Assembly (NCBI GenBank): GCA_026400105.1
Contig: JAPLPQ010000017.1
Location: forward strand, 1-64,000
Reading direction: 5' to 3'
DNA: 64,000 nt
Source of the DNA: Burkholderiales bacterium
Lineage (GTDB): Bacteria; Pseudomonadota; Gammaproteobacteria; Burkholderiales; Burkholderiaceae_C
Shown: piece after piece, positions 17,212-28,655 of the stretch
Numbering within the stretch: the stretch's first letter is position 1
Layout of the letters: each line of letters starts with the position of its first letter
Notes under the pieces: generated by a model
Database searches by the model: none
What the model was told of the DNA's origin: nothing
The model's input: only the letters and a program-made list of their open reading frames with translations
Program-made: the position numbers and the translations under genes

Positions 17212-18402
17212 TTAGCGCTTGTAGTCGCTGGCCGACATCGACTTGATGATGTTGTCACTGTGTTGGACCAACTGGTCGTTGCTCCACTTGACAAACGCCA
17301 GGTCACTGGCCATCAAGGCTTCGTGGTTGGTCTTGCTGAAGGGCTTGTTGTAGGTCTTCATGGCGCCGTTGACTGCCGAATTGAGGTTTTCCAGCGCGTC
17401 TTTCATCTTGGCGCCATCGGTGCCGCCGGCTTGCTTGATGGCCTCGGCCACCAGCAGGACCGCGTCGTAGCCGTGCAGGACGAAGGGGAAGGCGCTCGGG
17501 GCCGCCAGCTTGGAAGCTGTACGTTCAAAAAGCTTCTTCTGCATTGGCGTCACAGGGCTCACCACCGTGCGCATGAAGATGGGTTTGCTGGCCAGGTTCT
17601 TGCCGGCAGCATCGAAAAAGGTGATGTTGTCCGCGGCCCAGGAGCTCAGCATGGTGGGGAAGTAGTTGATCTTCTCCATGCTGCGAATCAGCTGGCCAGT
17701 CGGCGTGCCCTGGGCCCAGACAATGATGGTGTCCACGCCGGCCGACTTCATCTTGTTGAGCTGCGAGGTCATGTCGGTATCGGCGACACCGAACTTCTCG
17801 GTGGCCAGCGGCGTCAGACCGTGCAGCTTGACGATCTCTTCCATGTCCTTCAGGCCGCCCTGGCCATAGCCGGTGGTTTCTGCCATCAGGCCAAGCTTCT
17901 TGCTGCCGCTCTTGGCAACATAGGTCGCCAGCGCGGCAATCTGTTCACGGTCCACCATCGAGACCCGGAACATGTAGTTGTCGGCGCCTGCGCTCATGGG
18001 CTTGGTGATGTCGGTGCCCGAACCAATCATCCCCATCGAAATGACTTTTTTCTGGTTCGGGATGTGGCGCCAGGCCAGCGCATTGCCGGAGTTGGTGGGA
18101 CCGAACACCGCCGCCACCTTTTCGTTGTCGATCAGGTCGCTCATGTTCTGGATCGACTTGGGCGGCTGGGACTGGTCATCCCGGATCACCAAGGTGAGCT
18201 TGCGGCCCAGAACACCACCCGCCGCATTGATGTCGGCGATGGCGGCCTCGATGCCAATCACGCCTGCCTTGCCGCTTTGCGCAGAGGGCGAAGCAGACAG
18301 GTCTCCGTTGAACCCGAGTTTGATGTCTTGTGCGTACGCTGCGACCGCGACAGTCATCGTCGCGGCGATGGCGCTACGCTTGAGGAACTTGGCAATGCTC
18401 AT
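17212..18402 (-). CDS. Liv-type ABC transporter substrate-binding protein
   Basis: A 396-residue periplasmic receptor (Peripla_BP_6 fold). The signal peptide spans about residues 1-24 and ends in AYAQ. The mature part opens IKLGFNGDLSASPSAQSGKA and contains the GVIGIEAAIADINAAGGVLG helix shared by LivJ-like proteins. AGGAGAC precedes the ATG at 18402. It is the first transporter gene of the catabolic operon, placed after the two oxidoreductases. LivJ relatives in degradation operons often bind aromatic or alicyclic acids, so amino-acid specificity should not be assumed. Confidence 0.9.
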   Translation of the reverse strand: MSIAKFLKRSAIAATMTVAVAAYAQDIKLGFNGDLSASPSAQSGKAGVIGIEAAIADINAAGGVLGRKLTLVIRDDQSQPPKSIQNMSDLIDNEKVAAVFGPTNSGNALAWRHIPNQKKVISMGMIGSGTDITKPMSAGADNYMFRVSMVDREQIAALATYVAKSGSKKLGLMAETTGYGQGGLKDMEEIVKLHGLTPLATEKFGVADTDMTSQLNKMKSAGVDTIIVWAQGTPTGQLIRSMEKINYFPTMLSSWAADNITFFDAAGKNLASKPIFMRTVVSPVTPMQKKLFERTASKLAAPSAFPFVLHGYDAVLLVAEAIKQAGGTDGAKMKDALENLNSAVNGAMKTYNKPFSKTNHEALMASDLAFVKWSNDQLVQHSDNIIKSMSASDYKR

Positions 18403-18473
18403 AGTTGTCTCCTAACAGGGGTGATTGACCTCGGGGCCTTGGAATTTTTTTGGAACGAAACAGATGCCGGGGA

Positions 18474-19238
18474 TCAGGCAGCCAGGAAACCGCCGTCGAT
18501 GGGCAGCGTGACCCCAGTGACGTAGCTGGCCATGTCGGACGCCAGGAAAACGACCGGGCCGACCAGCTCTTCGGCTTGTCCAACACGCCCCATGGGGGTG
18601 CGCAACATGAATTTCTCGAGGCGCTCTGGCGCCTCACGGGTGTAGGCCGTCATCGGCGTCTGAATGACCCCCGGAGCGATGGCATTGACGCGAATGCCGT
18701 CCTTGGCCAGCTCGACGGCCAAGGCCTGCGTCAGCATCTTGACTGCACCCTTGGACGGGGAATAACCCACGACGTTCGGAATACCCGTCGTCGAAGCAAT
18801 CGACCCCACGTTGATGATGACGCCCTTGGTGGCACGCAGCGCGTTCAGCCAGGCATGGGTGGGGCGGAAAGTGCCCAGCACGTTCACATCGAGCGTGCGC
18901 TCGAGATTGGCGTCGACCTTGGGGCTGTCGATGCCCTCACGGATGATGATGCCGGCGTTGTTGACCAGCACGTCGATGTCGCCCACTGCGGTCGCCACTG
19001 CTTCACATTGCTCGGCAGAGGTGACATCCAGTTGATAAGCCGCAGCGCTGCCGCCTGCCAAGGTGATTTCTTGCGCCACGGTCTTGGCGCTGTCCTCGTT
19101 CAGGTCGGTCACGATGACCTTCGCGCCTGCCAGCGCCAGGCCTTTTGCGATGGCCCGCCCGTTGCCTTGACCACCGCCCGTGACCAGGGCGGTCTTGCCC
19201 ACCAACACCTGGGGGGCCATGTTGCTTGTGATGTCCAT
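18474..19238 (-). CDS. Short-chain dehydrogenase/reductase
   Basis: A 254-residue NAD(P)-dependent classical SDR. It has the TGGGQGNGRAIA cofactor loop (about 19-30), NNAG (about 91-94), a catalytic Ser in INVGSIAST, and the YSPSK catalytic Tyr/Lys motif. The C-terminal half GVIQTPMTAY and PIDGGFLA matches the 3-oxoacyl-ACP reductase-like subgroup. An Asp in IVTDLNED favours NAD over NADP. The ATG at 19238 follows AGGA by nine bases. It lies 32 bases downstream of the FAD dehydrogenase gene, and both probably act on consecutive alcohol and ketone steps. Confidence 0.9.
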   Translation of the reverse strand: MDITSNMAPQVLVGKTALVTGGGQGNGRAIAKGLALAGAKVIVTDLNEDSAKTVAQEITLAGGSAAAYQLDVTSAEQCEAVATAVGDIDVLVNNAGIIIREGIDSPKVDANLERTLDVNVLGTFRPTHAWLNALRATKGVIINVGSIASTTGIPNVVGYSPSKGAVKMLTQALAVELAKDGIRVNAIAPGVIQTPMTAYTREAPERLEKFMLRTPMGRVGQAEELVGPVVFLASDMASYVTGVTLPIDGGFLAA

Positions 19239-19270
19239 GTCTGTCCTAACGCTGTTGGAATATGTTGATT

Positions 19271-21010
19271 TCAGGCAGCAAGCGCTTCGCGCTGCTCCAA
19301 TTGCGGCTTGAGTACCGCGCTGTTGGCGAGGGTTTGGCCGACGACATAGCCAAACGTGAGGGCAGGACCGAGCGTGATGCCCGCGCCGGGATAGTTGCCG
19401 CCCATGATGCTGGCCGCATCGTTGCCCACGGCGTACAGCCCGTTGACCTTGCGCTGGTCCTTGGTCAGCACCTGACAAGACGCGTCGGTCGCGATGCCGG
19501 CAAAGGTGCCGATTTCGCCAACCACGATCTTGAGCGCGTAGTAGGGACCCTTTTCAATCGGTGCCATGCACGGATTGGGTTTGACCAGCGAATCGCCCTG
19601 GTAGCGGTTGTAGGCGGTGCTGCCTTTGCCAAACCTCGTGTCCACCCCGGTCGCGGCATCCCGGTTGAAGGTCTGGACCTCTTGCGTCAAGGCCGCGACC
19701 GGCACGCCAATTTCCTTGGCGAGCGCCGCCAGACTGCTGCCCCGCTTCAGGTAGCCGCTCTTGAGATGCTTGCCAATGGGCAAGGGGAACGGTGCGACAC
19801 AGCCCAGGCCGTACTCACGCAGGTGAGCGTGGTCGCAGATCAGCCAGCAGGTCACCTCCGGCGCACCCTTGCAGGCCTTGACCAGCTCCTGAATGAAGTC
19901 GTGATATGACAGCGCCTCGTTGGTGAAACGCCGGCCGCTCTGGGTCACGGCAATCACGCCCGGCTTGGCCCGGTCGATGAAATGAGGCATCACGCCCTGG
20001 CTGCCATCGCTGCGCTGGGTCACGGAGGTCGGGCACCAGGCAGCCGCGTTAGGAATCGTCGGATCGACCCAGCCGCCCACCATTTCAGCCAGGCGCAGGC
20101 CGTCGCCGGTGTTGAGCTCGGGTGACGGCGTGAAATGCTCGCGACCGGTCGGCGCATGCGGGAACAGTGCCTTGCGACGCTCGATGTCATGCGGGAAACC
20201 ACCGCATGCCAGCACCACGCCACGGCTGGCACGGATGTCAACCGGCTTGCCTTCACGCCAGACCGTCACGCCGACCACGGTGTCACCCTCGACGATGAGC
20301 CTCTTCACGGGAGAAGACAGCCACACGGGAATATTGAGGTCCATCGCGGCCTTGGCCAGACGTCCGGCCAACGCGTTGCCGTTGGTCAAGGTCATGCCGC
20401 GTCCGTGGCGCACGACATCCAGGAGGTGACCGGCAAAGCGCTTGCTCACGTACCAGAAGGATTCGAGCGACTTGAACGCACGCAGGAAATGCCACAGCTC
20501 TTTGCCCGAGCCCAGCATCATGCCAAACACGGTGAGCTCAGGCACCGGGGGCGCCAGTTGCTCAACGCGCGCGCCCAGTTCACGCGCATCGAACGGACGC
20601 GTCACCATCGAGCGGCCACCCGGCAAGCCGCCAGGCGCTTCGGCGTGATAGTCCGGGAAGACCGGCGGCATGTCGAACTGGACACAAGTCTTCTCGGTGA
20701 AGAACTCGATCGCCTTCGGACCATTTTCGATGAACGCGTCCACCCGAGCACCATCGAAGTGGGTGGTGGCCTCGTGCTGCAGGTAAGCCCGCGCCGCGCC
20801 GGCCGGCTCATGAATGCCTTGTTCCTTCGCCAATTTGGTCCCTGGAATCCAGAGCCAGCCACCGGAGCGCGCAGTGGTGCCGCCGTAGACGGGCGCCTTC
20901 TCCACCACCAGCACCTTCAAGCCCTCGTAAGCAGCGGTCACTGCCGCCGACATGCCAGATGCCCCGGTTCCCACCACCACCACGTCGTATTCAGCCGCTT
21001 GCCTTGCCAT
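19271..21010 (-). CDS. FAD-dependent oxidoreductase, 3-ketosteroid delta1-dehydrogenase-like
   Basis: A 579-residue flavoprotein. The Rossmann motif is VVVGTGASGMSAAVTAAYEG near the N-terminus, followed by VEKAPVYGGTTARSGG. The C-terminus has GNDAASIMGGNYPGAGITLG, including the Tyr and Gly four residues apart that KstD enzymes use. The family removes hydrogens alpha-beta to a ketone (KstD) or reduces such bonds (fumarate-reductase-like). Two Met codons compete for the start; the second, at 21010, has GGAG at six bases, while the first at 21016 is too close. It is the promoter-proximal gene of the operon. The substrate is unknown, probably a cyclic ketone. Confidence 0.85.
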   Translation of the reverse strand: MARQAAEYDVVVVGTGASGMSAAVTAAYEGLKVLVVEKAPVYGGTTARSGGWLWIPGTKLAKEQGIHEPAGAARAYLQHEATTHFDGARVDAFIENGPKAIEFFTEKTCVQFDMPPVFPDYHAEAPGGLPGGRSMVTRPFDARELGARVEQLAPPVPELTVFGMMLGSGKELWHFLRAFKSLESFWYVSKRFAGHLLDVVRHGRGMTLTNGNALAGRLAKAAMDLNIPVWLSSPVKRLIVEGDTVVGVTVWREGKPVDIRASRGVVLACGGFPHDIERRKALFPHAPTGREHFTPSPELNTGDGLRLAEMVGGWVDPTIPNAAAWCPTSVTQRSDGSQGVMPHFIDRAKPGVIAVTQSGRRFTNEALSYHDFIQELVKACKGAPEVTCWLICDHAHLREYGLGCVAPFPLPIGKHLKSGYLKRGSSLAALAKEIGVPVAALTQEVQTFNRDAATGVDTRFGKGSTAYNRYQGDSLVKPNPCMAPIEKGPYYALKIVVGEIGTFAGIATDASCQVLTKDQRKVNGLYAVGNDAASIMGGNYPGAGITLGPALTFGYVVGQTLANSAVLKPQLEQREALAA

Positions 21011-21042
21011 TGCCATCTCCGCCTAAAAAGGGGTTAGTCGTC

Positions 21043-21127
21043 AGTTCGTTGACGTTAGTTTATGGTGAATGCATCTTTTATATGCTAATGGTTTACCCTG
21101 ATCGAACGAACTTGTTAAAATCTAACG
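21043..21127. promoter_or_regulatory. Divergent promoter region with paired inverted repeats (candidate IclR operators)
   Basis: Between the oxidoreductase operon and the IclR gene, AGTTCGTT (21043-21050) and CGTTAG (21053-21058) recur in opposite orientation as AACGAACT (21105-21112) and CTAACG (21122-21127). They bracket an AT-rich stretch with TATA-like boxes. Regulators of this family usually bind such palindromes next to their own gene. Confidence 0.5.
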
Positions 21128-21143
21128 AAAAGGAGATGTACCC

Positions 21144-21965
21144 ATGGCCACGGAGCAAGACAACGATTCCAACGAGTCAGGCGGCGAAAAAGAGCGCCGC
21201 GGCATCCAGTCGATCGAGGTGGGCGGCCAGCTGCTGCTGGCGCTGGGCGCGCATGGCCGACCCATGCCGCTGCGCGATCTGGCACGCGCGGCCAACATGC
21301 TTCCGGGCAAGGCCCACCCGTACCTGGTGAGTTACTCCAAGCTGGGTCTTGTGACGCAGGAGCCCTCAAGCGGCTTCTACTGGCTGGGGCCCACCGCGAT
21401 ACAGCTGGGACTGGTGAGCCTGCGCATGCTCAACCCCGTGCGGGAGGCCACGCCTTTTGCGAATGACCTGGCCAGGGAGACGGGGCACAGCGTAGCCTTG
21501 TCTGTATGGGGCAACCAAGGGCCCACCATCGTCTACCTGTTTGACGCGATCTACCCGCTGCACGTCAACCTGCGCACCGGTACCGTGATGTCGCTGGCCG
21601 GAACGGCCACCGGCCGCCTGTATGCCGCGTACCTGCCATCACGGCTTATCGAAGAGTTCATGCTTGAAGACAACCGGCGGCTGGGACCAGACATCGCAAG
21701 ACCGACAGACCCCGAGAGCGTGCAGAAGATGTTGGTTGAAGTTCGCCAGCATGGCCTGTCACGCTCGATCGACAACCCGACGCCCGGCGTGTGTTCCTTC
21801 TCGGCGCCGGTCTTCGACTACTCAGGCAACATCGTGCTCGGGGTCACCTTGATGGGACGCTCCAGTTCGTTTGACCACAGCTGGGACGGTTCCCAGGCAC
21901 GGGCGGTCAAGAGCTGCGCACTCGAGATTTCCAAGCGGCTTGGGCATCAGCCGGCGAAGACCTAG
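21144..21965 (+). CDS. IclR-family transcriptional regulator
   Basis: A 273-residue regulator. It has an N-terminal winged helix (about 20-85, including PMPLRDLARAANMLPGKAHP) and an IclR effector-binding C-terminal domain (about 90-265; GHSVALSVWGNQGPTIVYLF, ending in the FSAPVFDYSGNIVLGVTLMG pocket region). GGAG six to ten bases upstream sets the ATG at 21144. Divergent from the catabolic operon, it is the likely sensor of the substrate or an early intermediate. Members can activate or repress; which applies here cannot be told. Confidence 0.93.
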   Translation: MATEQDNDSNESGGEKERRGIQSIEVGGQLLLALGAHGRPMPLRDLARAANMLPGKAHPYLVSYSKLGLVTQEPSSGFYWLGPTAIQLGLVSLRMLNPVREATPFANDLARETGHSVALSVWGNQGPTIVYLFDAIYPLHVNLRTGTVMSLAGTATGRLYAAYLPSRLIEEFMLEDNRRLGPDIARPTDPESVQKMLVEVRQHGLSRSIDNPTPGVCSFSAPVFDYSGNIVLGVTLMGRSSSFDHSWDGSQARAVKSCALEISKRLGHQPAKT

Positions 21966-22022
21966 TCCCTCGTTTCCTGAAGGCGTGTCATCGGTTCCAG
22001 TGCTTCAAGCCGGGCAAGCGCC

Positions 22023-23888
22023 TCAGGGATTCACCACCCGCAACACCTCGGCCCCATAGGCCTCGAGCTTCTTCTGCCCCAGGCCGGATATGCCCTCCAG
22101 CTCGGCCAGGCGCTGCGGCTGCAGCTCGGCGATCGCGCGCAGCGTCGCATCGTGGAAGATCATGAAAGGCGGCAGGTTGTGCTCGCGCGCGACCTGCGCG
22201 CGCCAGGCCTTGAGCGCGGCCAGCGTCTCGCGCGCCGCCAGCGTCAGGCTGGCCTCGGCGGTGACCACGCGCTGGCGCGCCGCGCTGCGGCTGCGCGCGG
22301 GCGCGGCGCTCTGCACGCGCACGAAGACCTGGTCCTCGCCCTTGAGGATCGCGCGCGCCGCCTCGCCCAGGCGCAGGGTGTTGAAATGCTCGACATCGAC
22401 CCGGATCGCCTCGCGTGCGATCAGCTGGCGCGCCAGGCTGCGCCACTCGCTTTCGCCCAGGTCGGCGCCAATGCCGAAGGTGCTCAGGGCGGCGTGGCCA
22501 TGCTGCTCGACTTTCTCGGTCTTCTTGCCGCGCAGGATGTCGATCAGGTGGCCGGCACCGAAGGACGCGCCGCCGGCCTGCTGCACGCGGTAGATGCAGG
22601 ACAGCAGCTTGCGCGCGGCCTCGGTCGCGTTCCAGGTCTGCGGCGGCTGCAGGCAGTTGTCGCAGTTGCCGCAGGGCTGGGACTTCTCGCCGAAATAGGC
22701 CAGCAGGCGCACGCGGCGGCAGTCGGTCGCCTCGGCCAGCGCCAGCAGCGCCTCGAGCTTGCCGCGCAGCACCTGCTTGAATTCCTCGGCCGCCGGGCTT
22801 TCGTCGATCATGCGGCGCTGGTTGACCACGTCCTGCAGGCCGTAGGCCATCCAGGCATCGGCCGGCTCGCCGTCGCGGCCGGCGCGACCGGTCTCCTGGT
22901 AGTAGCCTTCGATGTTCTTCGGCATGTCGACATGGGCGACGAAGCGCACGTCGGGCTTGTCGATGCCCATGCCGAAGGCCACGGTCGCGACCATGATGAG
23001 GCCTTCCTCGCGCAGGAAGCGGTCCTGATGGCGCTGGCGCGTCGCCTGCTCCAGGCCGGCGTGGTAGGGCAACGCGTTGAAGCCGGCTGCCGCGAGCTGG
23101 GCCGCGACATCCTCGACCTTGCGCCGCGACTGGCAATAGACCACGCCGGCGTCATGCCCGCTGGCGCCCATGTGCTCGTTGCGGATGAAGCGCTGCAGCT
23201 GCTGCAGGCTGTCCTTCTTCTCGACAATGGTGTAGCGGATGTTGGGCCGGTCGAAGCTGGAGACGAAATGGCGCGCCTCCTCCAGCCGCAGGTGATGCAC
23301 GATGTCCGCGCGCGTCAATTCATCGGCGGTGGCGGTCAGCGCGACGCGCGGCACGTCGGGGAAGCGTTCGTGCAGCGTGGCCAGGCCGCGGTAGTCGGGC
23401 CGGAAGTCGTGGCCCCACTGGCTCACGCAATGCGCCTCGTCGATCGCGAACAGGCTCAGCAGGCCACGCTCGTGCAGTGCCTGCAGCTGCGCCATGAAGC
23501 GCGCGGTGGTCAGGCGCTCGGGCGCGGCGTAGAGCAAGGTGATCTCGCCGCGCTGCAACTGGCGCTCGATCTCGGCGGCCCGCTCCGGGCTCAGGCTGGA
23601 GTTGAGGTAGGCCGCGCTGACGCCGGCTTCCAGCAGCGCGCCGACCTGGTCGTGCATCAGCGCGATCAGCGGCGACACCACGATCGTCACGCCCTGCCCC
23701 GCGCGCTGGCGCAGGATCGCCGGCACCTGATAGCACAACGACTTGCCGCCGCCGGTGGGCATCAGCACCAGCGCGTCGCCGCCAGCCGCCACCTGCTCGA
23801 CGATGTCGGCCTGCGGACCACGGAAAGCCGAGTAGCCGAAGACTTCGCGCAGGACTTCCAGAGCGGCAGAGGACAGATCGGTACTCAA
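22023..23888 (-). CDS. recQ: ATP-dependent DNA helicase RecQ
   Basis: A 621-residue 3'-5' SF2 helicase for recombination and fork repair. Present are motif [20 protein letters not shown] ([20 protein letters not shown]), the QTGRAGRDG-like [11 protein letters not shown], a zinc-binding RQC part ([20 protein letters not shown]), and a C-terminal HRDC domain. The best start is TTG at 23888, with GGAG eight bases upstream; it overlaps the CorA-type stop as TTGA. An in-frame GTG at 23969 would add 27 residues that do not look like RecQ. Translation is probably coupled to the upstream gene. Confidence 0.96.
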   Translation of the reverse strand: MSTDLSSAALEVLREVFGYSAFRGPQADIVEQVAAGGDALVLMPTGGGKSLCYQVPAILRQRAGQGVTIVVSPLIALMHDQVGALLEAGVSAAYLNSSLSPERAAEIERQLQRGEITLLYAAPERLTTARFMAQLQALHERGLLSLFAIDEAHCVSQWGHDFRPDYRGLATLHERFPDVPRVALTATADELTRADIVHHLRLEEARHFVSSFDRPNIRYTIVEKKDSLQQLQRFIRNEHMGASGHDAGVVYCQSRRKVEDVAAQLAAAGFNALPYHAGLEQATRQRHQDRFLREEGLIMVATVAFGMGIDKPDVRFVAHVDMPKNIEGYYQETGRAGRDGEPADAWMAYGLQDVVNQRRMIDESPAAEEFKQVLRGKLEALLALAEATDCRRVRLLAYFGEKSQPCGNCDNCLQPPQTWNATEAARKLLSCIYRVQQAGGASFGAGHLIDILRGKKTEKVEQHGHAALSTFGIGADLGESEWRSLARQLIAREAIRVDVEHFNTLRLGEAARAILKGEDQVFVRVQSAAPARSRSAARQRVVTAEASLTLAARETLAALKAWRAQVAREHNLPPFMIFHDATLRAIAELQPQRLAELEGISGLGQKKLEAYGAEVLRVVNP

Positions 23889-25015
23889 GTACGGTGCTCC
23901 AGGAAGCGCTTGCGCCAGAAATAGAAAACCAGGCCGACGGCGATCACGACCATCGCCGCCATCGCCCACCAGAAACCCGCCTGCCGGTGCAGCAGCGGGA
24001 TGAAATCGAAATTCATGCCGAAAATGCCCGCGATCAGGTTCAGCGGCAGGAAGATGGCGGTCAGCACCGTCAGGATGCGCATGATCTCGTTGGTGCGGTG
24101 GCCCTGGGCATTGAAATGCATCTGCACCGCGACCTCGGCGCTCTGCTCGAGACGGCGCACATGGTGCACGACGCGCTCGATATGCTCGAGCACGTCGCGG
24201 CTGCGCACCCTGAGCAGGTCGAGCTCGCGCTGGCCACCGCCATTGGGCTGCCAGCTGTTGAGCGCCTCGATCCAGTCCTGGATCGCGCTGCGCTGGTCCT
24301 CGCAGATCTCGTCGAGCTGGTGCAGCGCCAGCCGCGCCTGCAGCAGGCTGCCCCAGTTATTGAAGCGGGAGTTAGGACTCAGCAGTTCGGACTGCCAGTG
24401 GTCGAGCTGACGCGTCAGCTCGCGCCGCAGTTCGAGGTAGCCGTCGACCATCTGGTTGACCAGGCGCAGCATCAGGTCGCCGCTGCTGCTGGGCATGAAG
24501 CGCATTGCCGCGCTGCGCCCGGGCTCGGTGGCCTCGGCCTTGCCGCTGGCGGTCAGGGCCAACAGGCGGGCCGCATAGCCGTCGCGCACGGCGCAATCGG
24601 TCGGATGCACGGTCAGCAGCAGCTGGTCGAACAGCGCGAAGCCGACCGGGCTGGTATCGATGCGGCGCAGCACCGGCGGGCCGCCACGACGCGGCAGGCG
24701 TTCGAGCGACGGGCTGTAGGGTTCGGTATCGGTATCGATATCGCCGCGGCCCTGCGCCAGTCGACGGAACACCAGCAGATCGTATTGCGCGGTGTAGTCG
24801 TAGTGCGAGGGCAGCTGGTTGTTCAGCAGGTCGGACAGGTGCAGGTCGACCAGCGCGCTGCCGCAGAGCTGCTGCAGACAGGCCTGGACCTCGGCCTGCA
24901 TCGACTCGAATTCGCGCCGCCCGAGCGCGATCCAGAGGAAACCGCTCTCCGGCAGCGCCGTCGGCAGCACGGCGGATTCACGGATGCTGAGCTCGGCGAG
25001 GTGGAAGACGCGCAT
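23885..25015 (-). CDS. CorA-family divalent metal transporter (CorA/ZntB type)
   Basis: A 376-residue pentameric channel or transporter. The long cytosolic N-terminal domain ends in a coiled helix (about 220-300), and two membrane segments sit at the C-terminus with the selectivity motif GMNFDF (about 331-336) between them. The exact ion is not fixed: ZntB and CorA share GMN. The ATG at 25015 is preferred. A TTG at 25039 would overlap the hemB stop as TTGA, like the recQ start next door, but has no well-spaced ribosome site. It lies between hemB and recQ and shares their message. Confidence 0.87.
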   Translation of the reverse strand: MRVFHLAELSIRESAVLPTALPESGFLWIALGRREFESMQAEVQACLQQLCGSALVDLHLSDLLNNQLPSHYDYTAQYDLLVFRRLAQGRGDIDTDTEPYSPSLERLPRRGGPPVLRRIDTSPVGFALFDQLLLTVHPTDCAVRDGYAARLLALTASGKAEATEPGRSAAMRFMPSSSGDLMLRLVNQMVDGYLELRRELTRQLDHWQSELLSPNSRFNNWGSLLQARLALHQLDEICEDQRSAIQDWIEALNSWQPNGGGQRELDLLRVRSRDVLEHIERVVHHVRRLEQSAEVAVQMHFNAQGHRTNEIMRILTVLTAIFLPLNLIAGIFGMNFDFIPLLHRQAGFWWAMAAMVVIAVGLVFYFWRKRFLEHRT

Positions 25016-25035
25016 CGGATCGGGGCGCTGCGGCT

Positions 25036-26995
<1,960 letters not shown>

Positions 26996-27172
26996 ATGAC
27001 GCCCTTCTTCTTCCCGACCTGCCGGCACGGACTGCCTTGCAGGCGCCCGTGCATCCGGCCTGTATCTTAAGTATGCGTCCGTGACAGGACTGCGGCCCGC
27101 AGCCAAGCCATGCTGGACCTGGCCCAATCAGGCTTGCAGGCGACATCGATCATCGAGCGCATGCAAATCTTT

Positions 27173-27189
27173 ACGTAAAAATATTACGT
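27173..27189. promoter_or_regulatory. AT-rich palindrome in the CDF upstream region
   Basis: ACGTAA-AAATA-TTACGT is a perfect six-base inverted repeat about 180 bases upstream of the CDF start, inside the most A/T-rich stretch nearby. On the minus strand TAATAT and TTTATT could serve as promoter boxes. It may be an operator. The rest of 26996-27277 shows no gene. Confidence 0.4.
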
Positions 27190-27277
27190 TAATAAATCAC
27201 TTTATTGTTGATGACCGATTTTCAGGCCGGTTGATTAGGGCCTTGGCTACCATTTTTCTGTCGCCAGCGATGAGGTT

Positions 27278-28498
27278 TCAGCTGTCCCGGTCCGGTCCTG
27301 AAAACCCCTCTGTCCGGCTCAAACGGGCCAGGCCGGCCCGGCAGGTAGCGCTCAGACTTTGTGCCTGGCGCTGTAGCGCGTCGGCGTCCGCTGCGAGCGC
27401 CCGTAACAGGGCCTCGGCAAGGCCGGCGGGCTCGACGCAGGTCGGCAAACCCGGCCGCTCCCAGGCGTCCAGGTAGGCTGCAAGCTTGCGGGATTGCCCG
27501 CTGCCGTCGGGCGGCACCAGGCTCAGGCGCGGCAGCCCGAAGGCGGTCGCGACGATACGGGCGTGCAGACTGCTCGCGACGCAGGCGCGGCTGCCGGCGA
27601 TCAGCGCGCAGATGTCCCACAGCCGGGCCGACTCCATGATGCGCAGCGGCAGGGCTGGCAGCCTGGCCGCCAGGCGCCGCAGCATGGCGGGATCGTCATG
27701 CCAGGGCGCCAGGCCGGCGCAGAACAGCACCAGCCCCATGCCGGTCGCGGCCAGCACCGCCTGCAGCTGGGCCGCGAGCGCGTCGAGACAGGCGTCGTCG
27801 GCGAATTCGGGGCCCAGCTGCAGCGCCAGGTAGCCGGATGCGAAGTCGGCGCGCCAGGCGGCGAGCGCGCCGACTTCGGAGCGCTGGCGGATCTGCTGGC
27901 CGAACAGGTCCGCGACCAGCAGCGCCGGGTCGGGCAGCAGGCGGGCAGTGATTCCGGCCTGGGCCAGGGTCGCGCGCGTGATGTGGTCGCGCACCGAGAC
28001 GAAGGACGCCACGCGCAGCGCCGCCAGCACCTCGGCGCGCAGGACTTCAGGCGCCTGCGCCAGCCCGACGCCGCCGACGCCCGCGAAAGCGGTTCGGCAC
28101 AGTCCGGGCAGACGCACGGGCGAGACGACATAAGGCGCCAGCGCACCGCCCGTGACCCTTTTGACCCAGTCCTCGCGCTCGGCGGCACGCGGCGCCAGAT
28201 AGGCGATCACGGCTTGCGCCTGCTCAGGTGCCTGCAGCATGACGGCGGCCTGCCAGGCGCTGCAGTCGAGGATCTCGCCGCCGACATGCAGCAGGTCGGG
28301 CCGACGCGGCGCGAGTTCGGCCAGCAGCTCCGGCAAGGCCCGCACGGCAAAACCGTCCCAGCGCCGCAGATCGCGCTCGGCGAGGCCGGCGCCATGCAGC
28401 TCGCGCCCGGGCAGCAGCGCGGCCGCGACCTGCGCCAGCAGCAGGTCGCCGAAATTGTGGCGATCGAAGGCGCCGAACAGGATCAGGGGGCGGTCCAT
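27278..28498 (-). CDS. Polysaccharide pyruvyl transferase family protein
   Basis: A 406-residue GT-B-like protein. It opens LILFGAFDRHNFGDLLLAQV, the G-x-x-N-x-G-D motif of the family, has a VSVRDHITRATLAQAG middle and a C-terminal ASSLHARIVATAFGLPRLSL, the SxRxH-like region that binds the nucleotide or PEP donor. Family members add pyruvate ketals to cell-surface sugars (CsaB, AmsJ, WcaK). It is not inside a visible polysaccharide cluster and has no signal peptide. ATG at 28498, with no strong ribosome site seen. Substrate unknown. Confidence 0.85.
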   Translation of the reverse strand: MDRPLILFGAFDRHNFGDLLLAQVAAALLPGRELHGAGLAERDLRRWDGFAVRALPELLAELAPRRPDLLHVGGEILDCSAWQAAVMLQAPEQAQAVIAYLAPRAAEREDWVKRVTGGALAPYVVSPVRLPGLCRTAFAGVGGVGLAQAPEVLRAEVLAALRVASFVSVRDHITRATLAQAGITARLLPDPALLVADLFGQQIRQRSEVGALAAWRADFASGYLALQLGPEFADDACLDALAAQLQAVLAATGMGLVLFCAGLAPWHDDPAMLRRLAARLPALPLRIMESARLWDICALIAGSRACVASSLHARIVATAFGLPRLSLVPPDGSGQSRKLAAYLDAWERPGLPTCVEPAGLAEALLRALAADADALQRQAQSLSATCRAGLARLSRTEGFSGPDRDS

Positions 28499-28602
28499 GC
28501 CCCATTCTGGCCAGTGCGGCGGGTTTTGCAGAGCCCCTGTGATGTCGGCAGCCCAGCATGGATGTCAGTACCGACAACCACCAGCGAAAGAAGCCGGGAG
28601 AT

Positions 28603-28630
28603 GAAAAAACGGCGCCCCTCGGGGCGCCGT
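28603..28630 (-). terminator. Rho-independent terminator after glcB
   Basis: ACGGCGCCCC-TC-GGGGCGCCGT is a perfect ten-base stem with a tight loop, followed on the glcB strand by TTTTTTC. It lies about 26 bases past the stop. Confidence 0.93.
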
Positions 28631-28655
28631 CGTTCGCTTCAAGGCTGAGCCTGGA

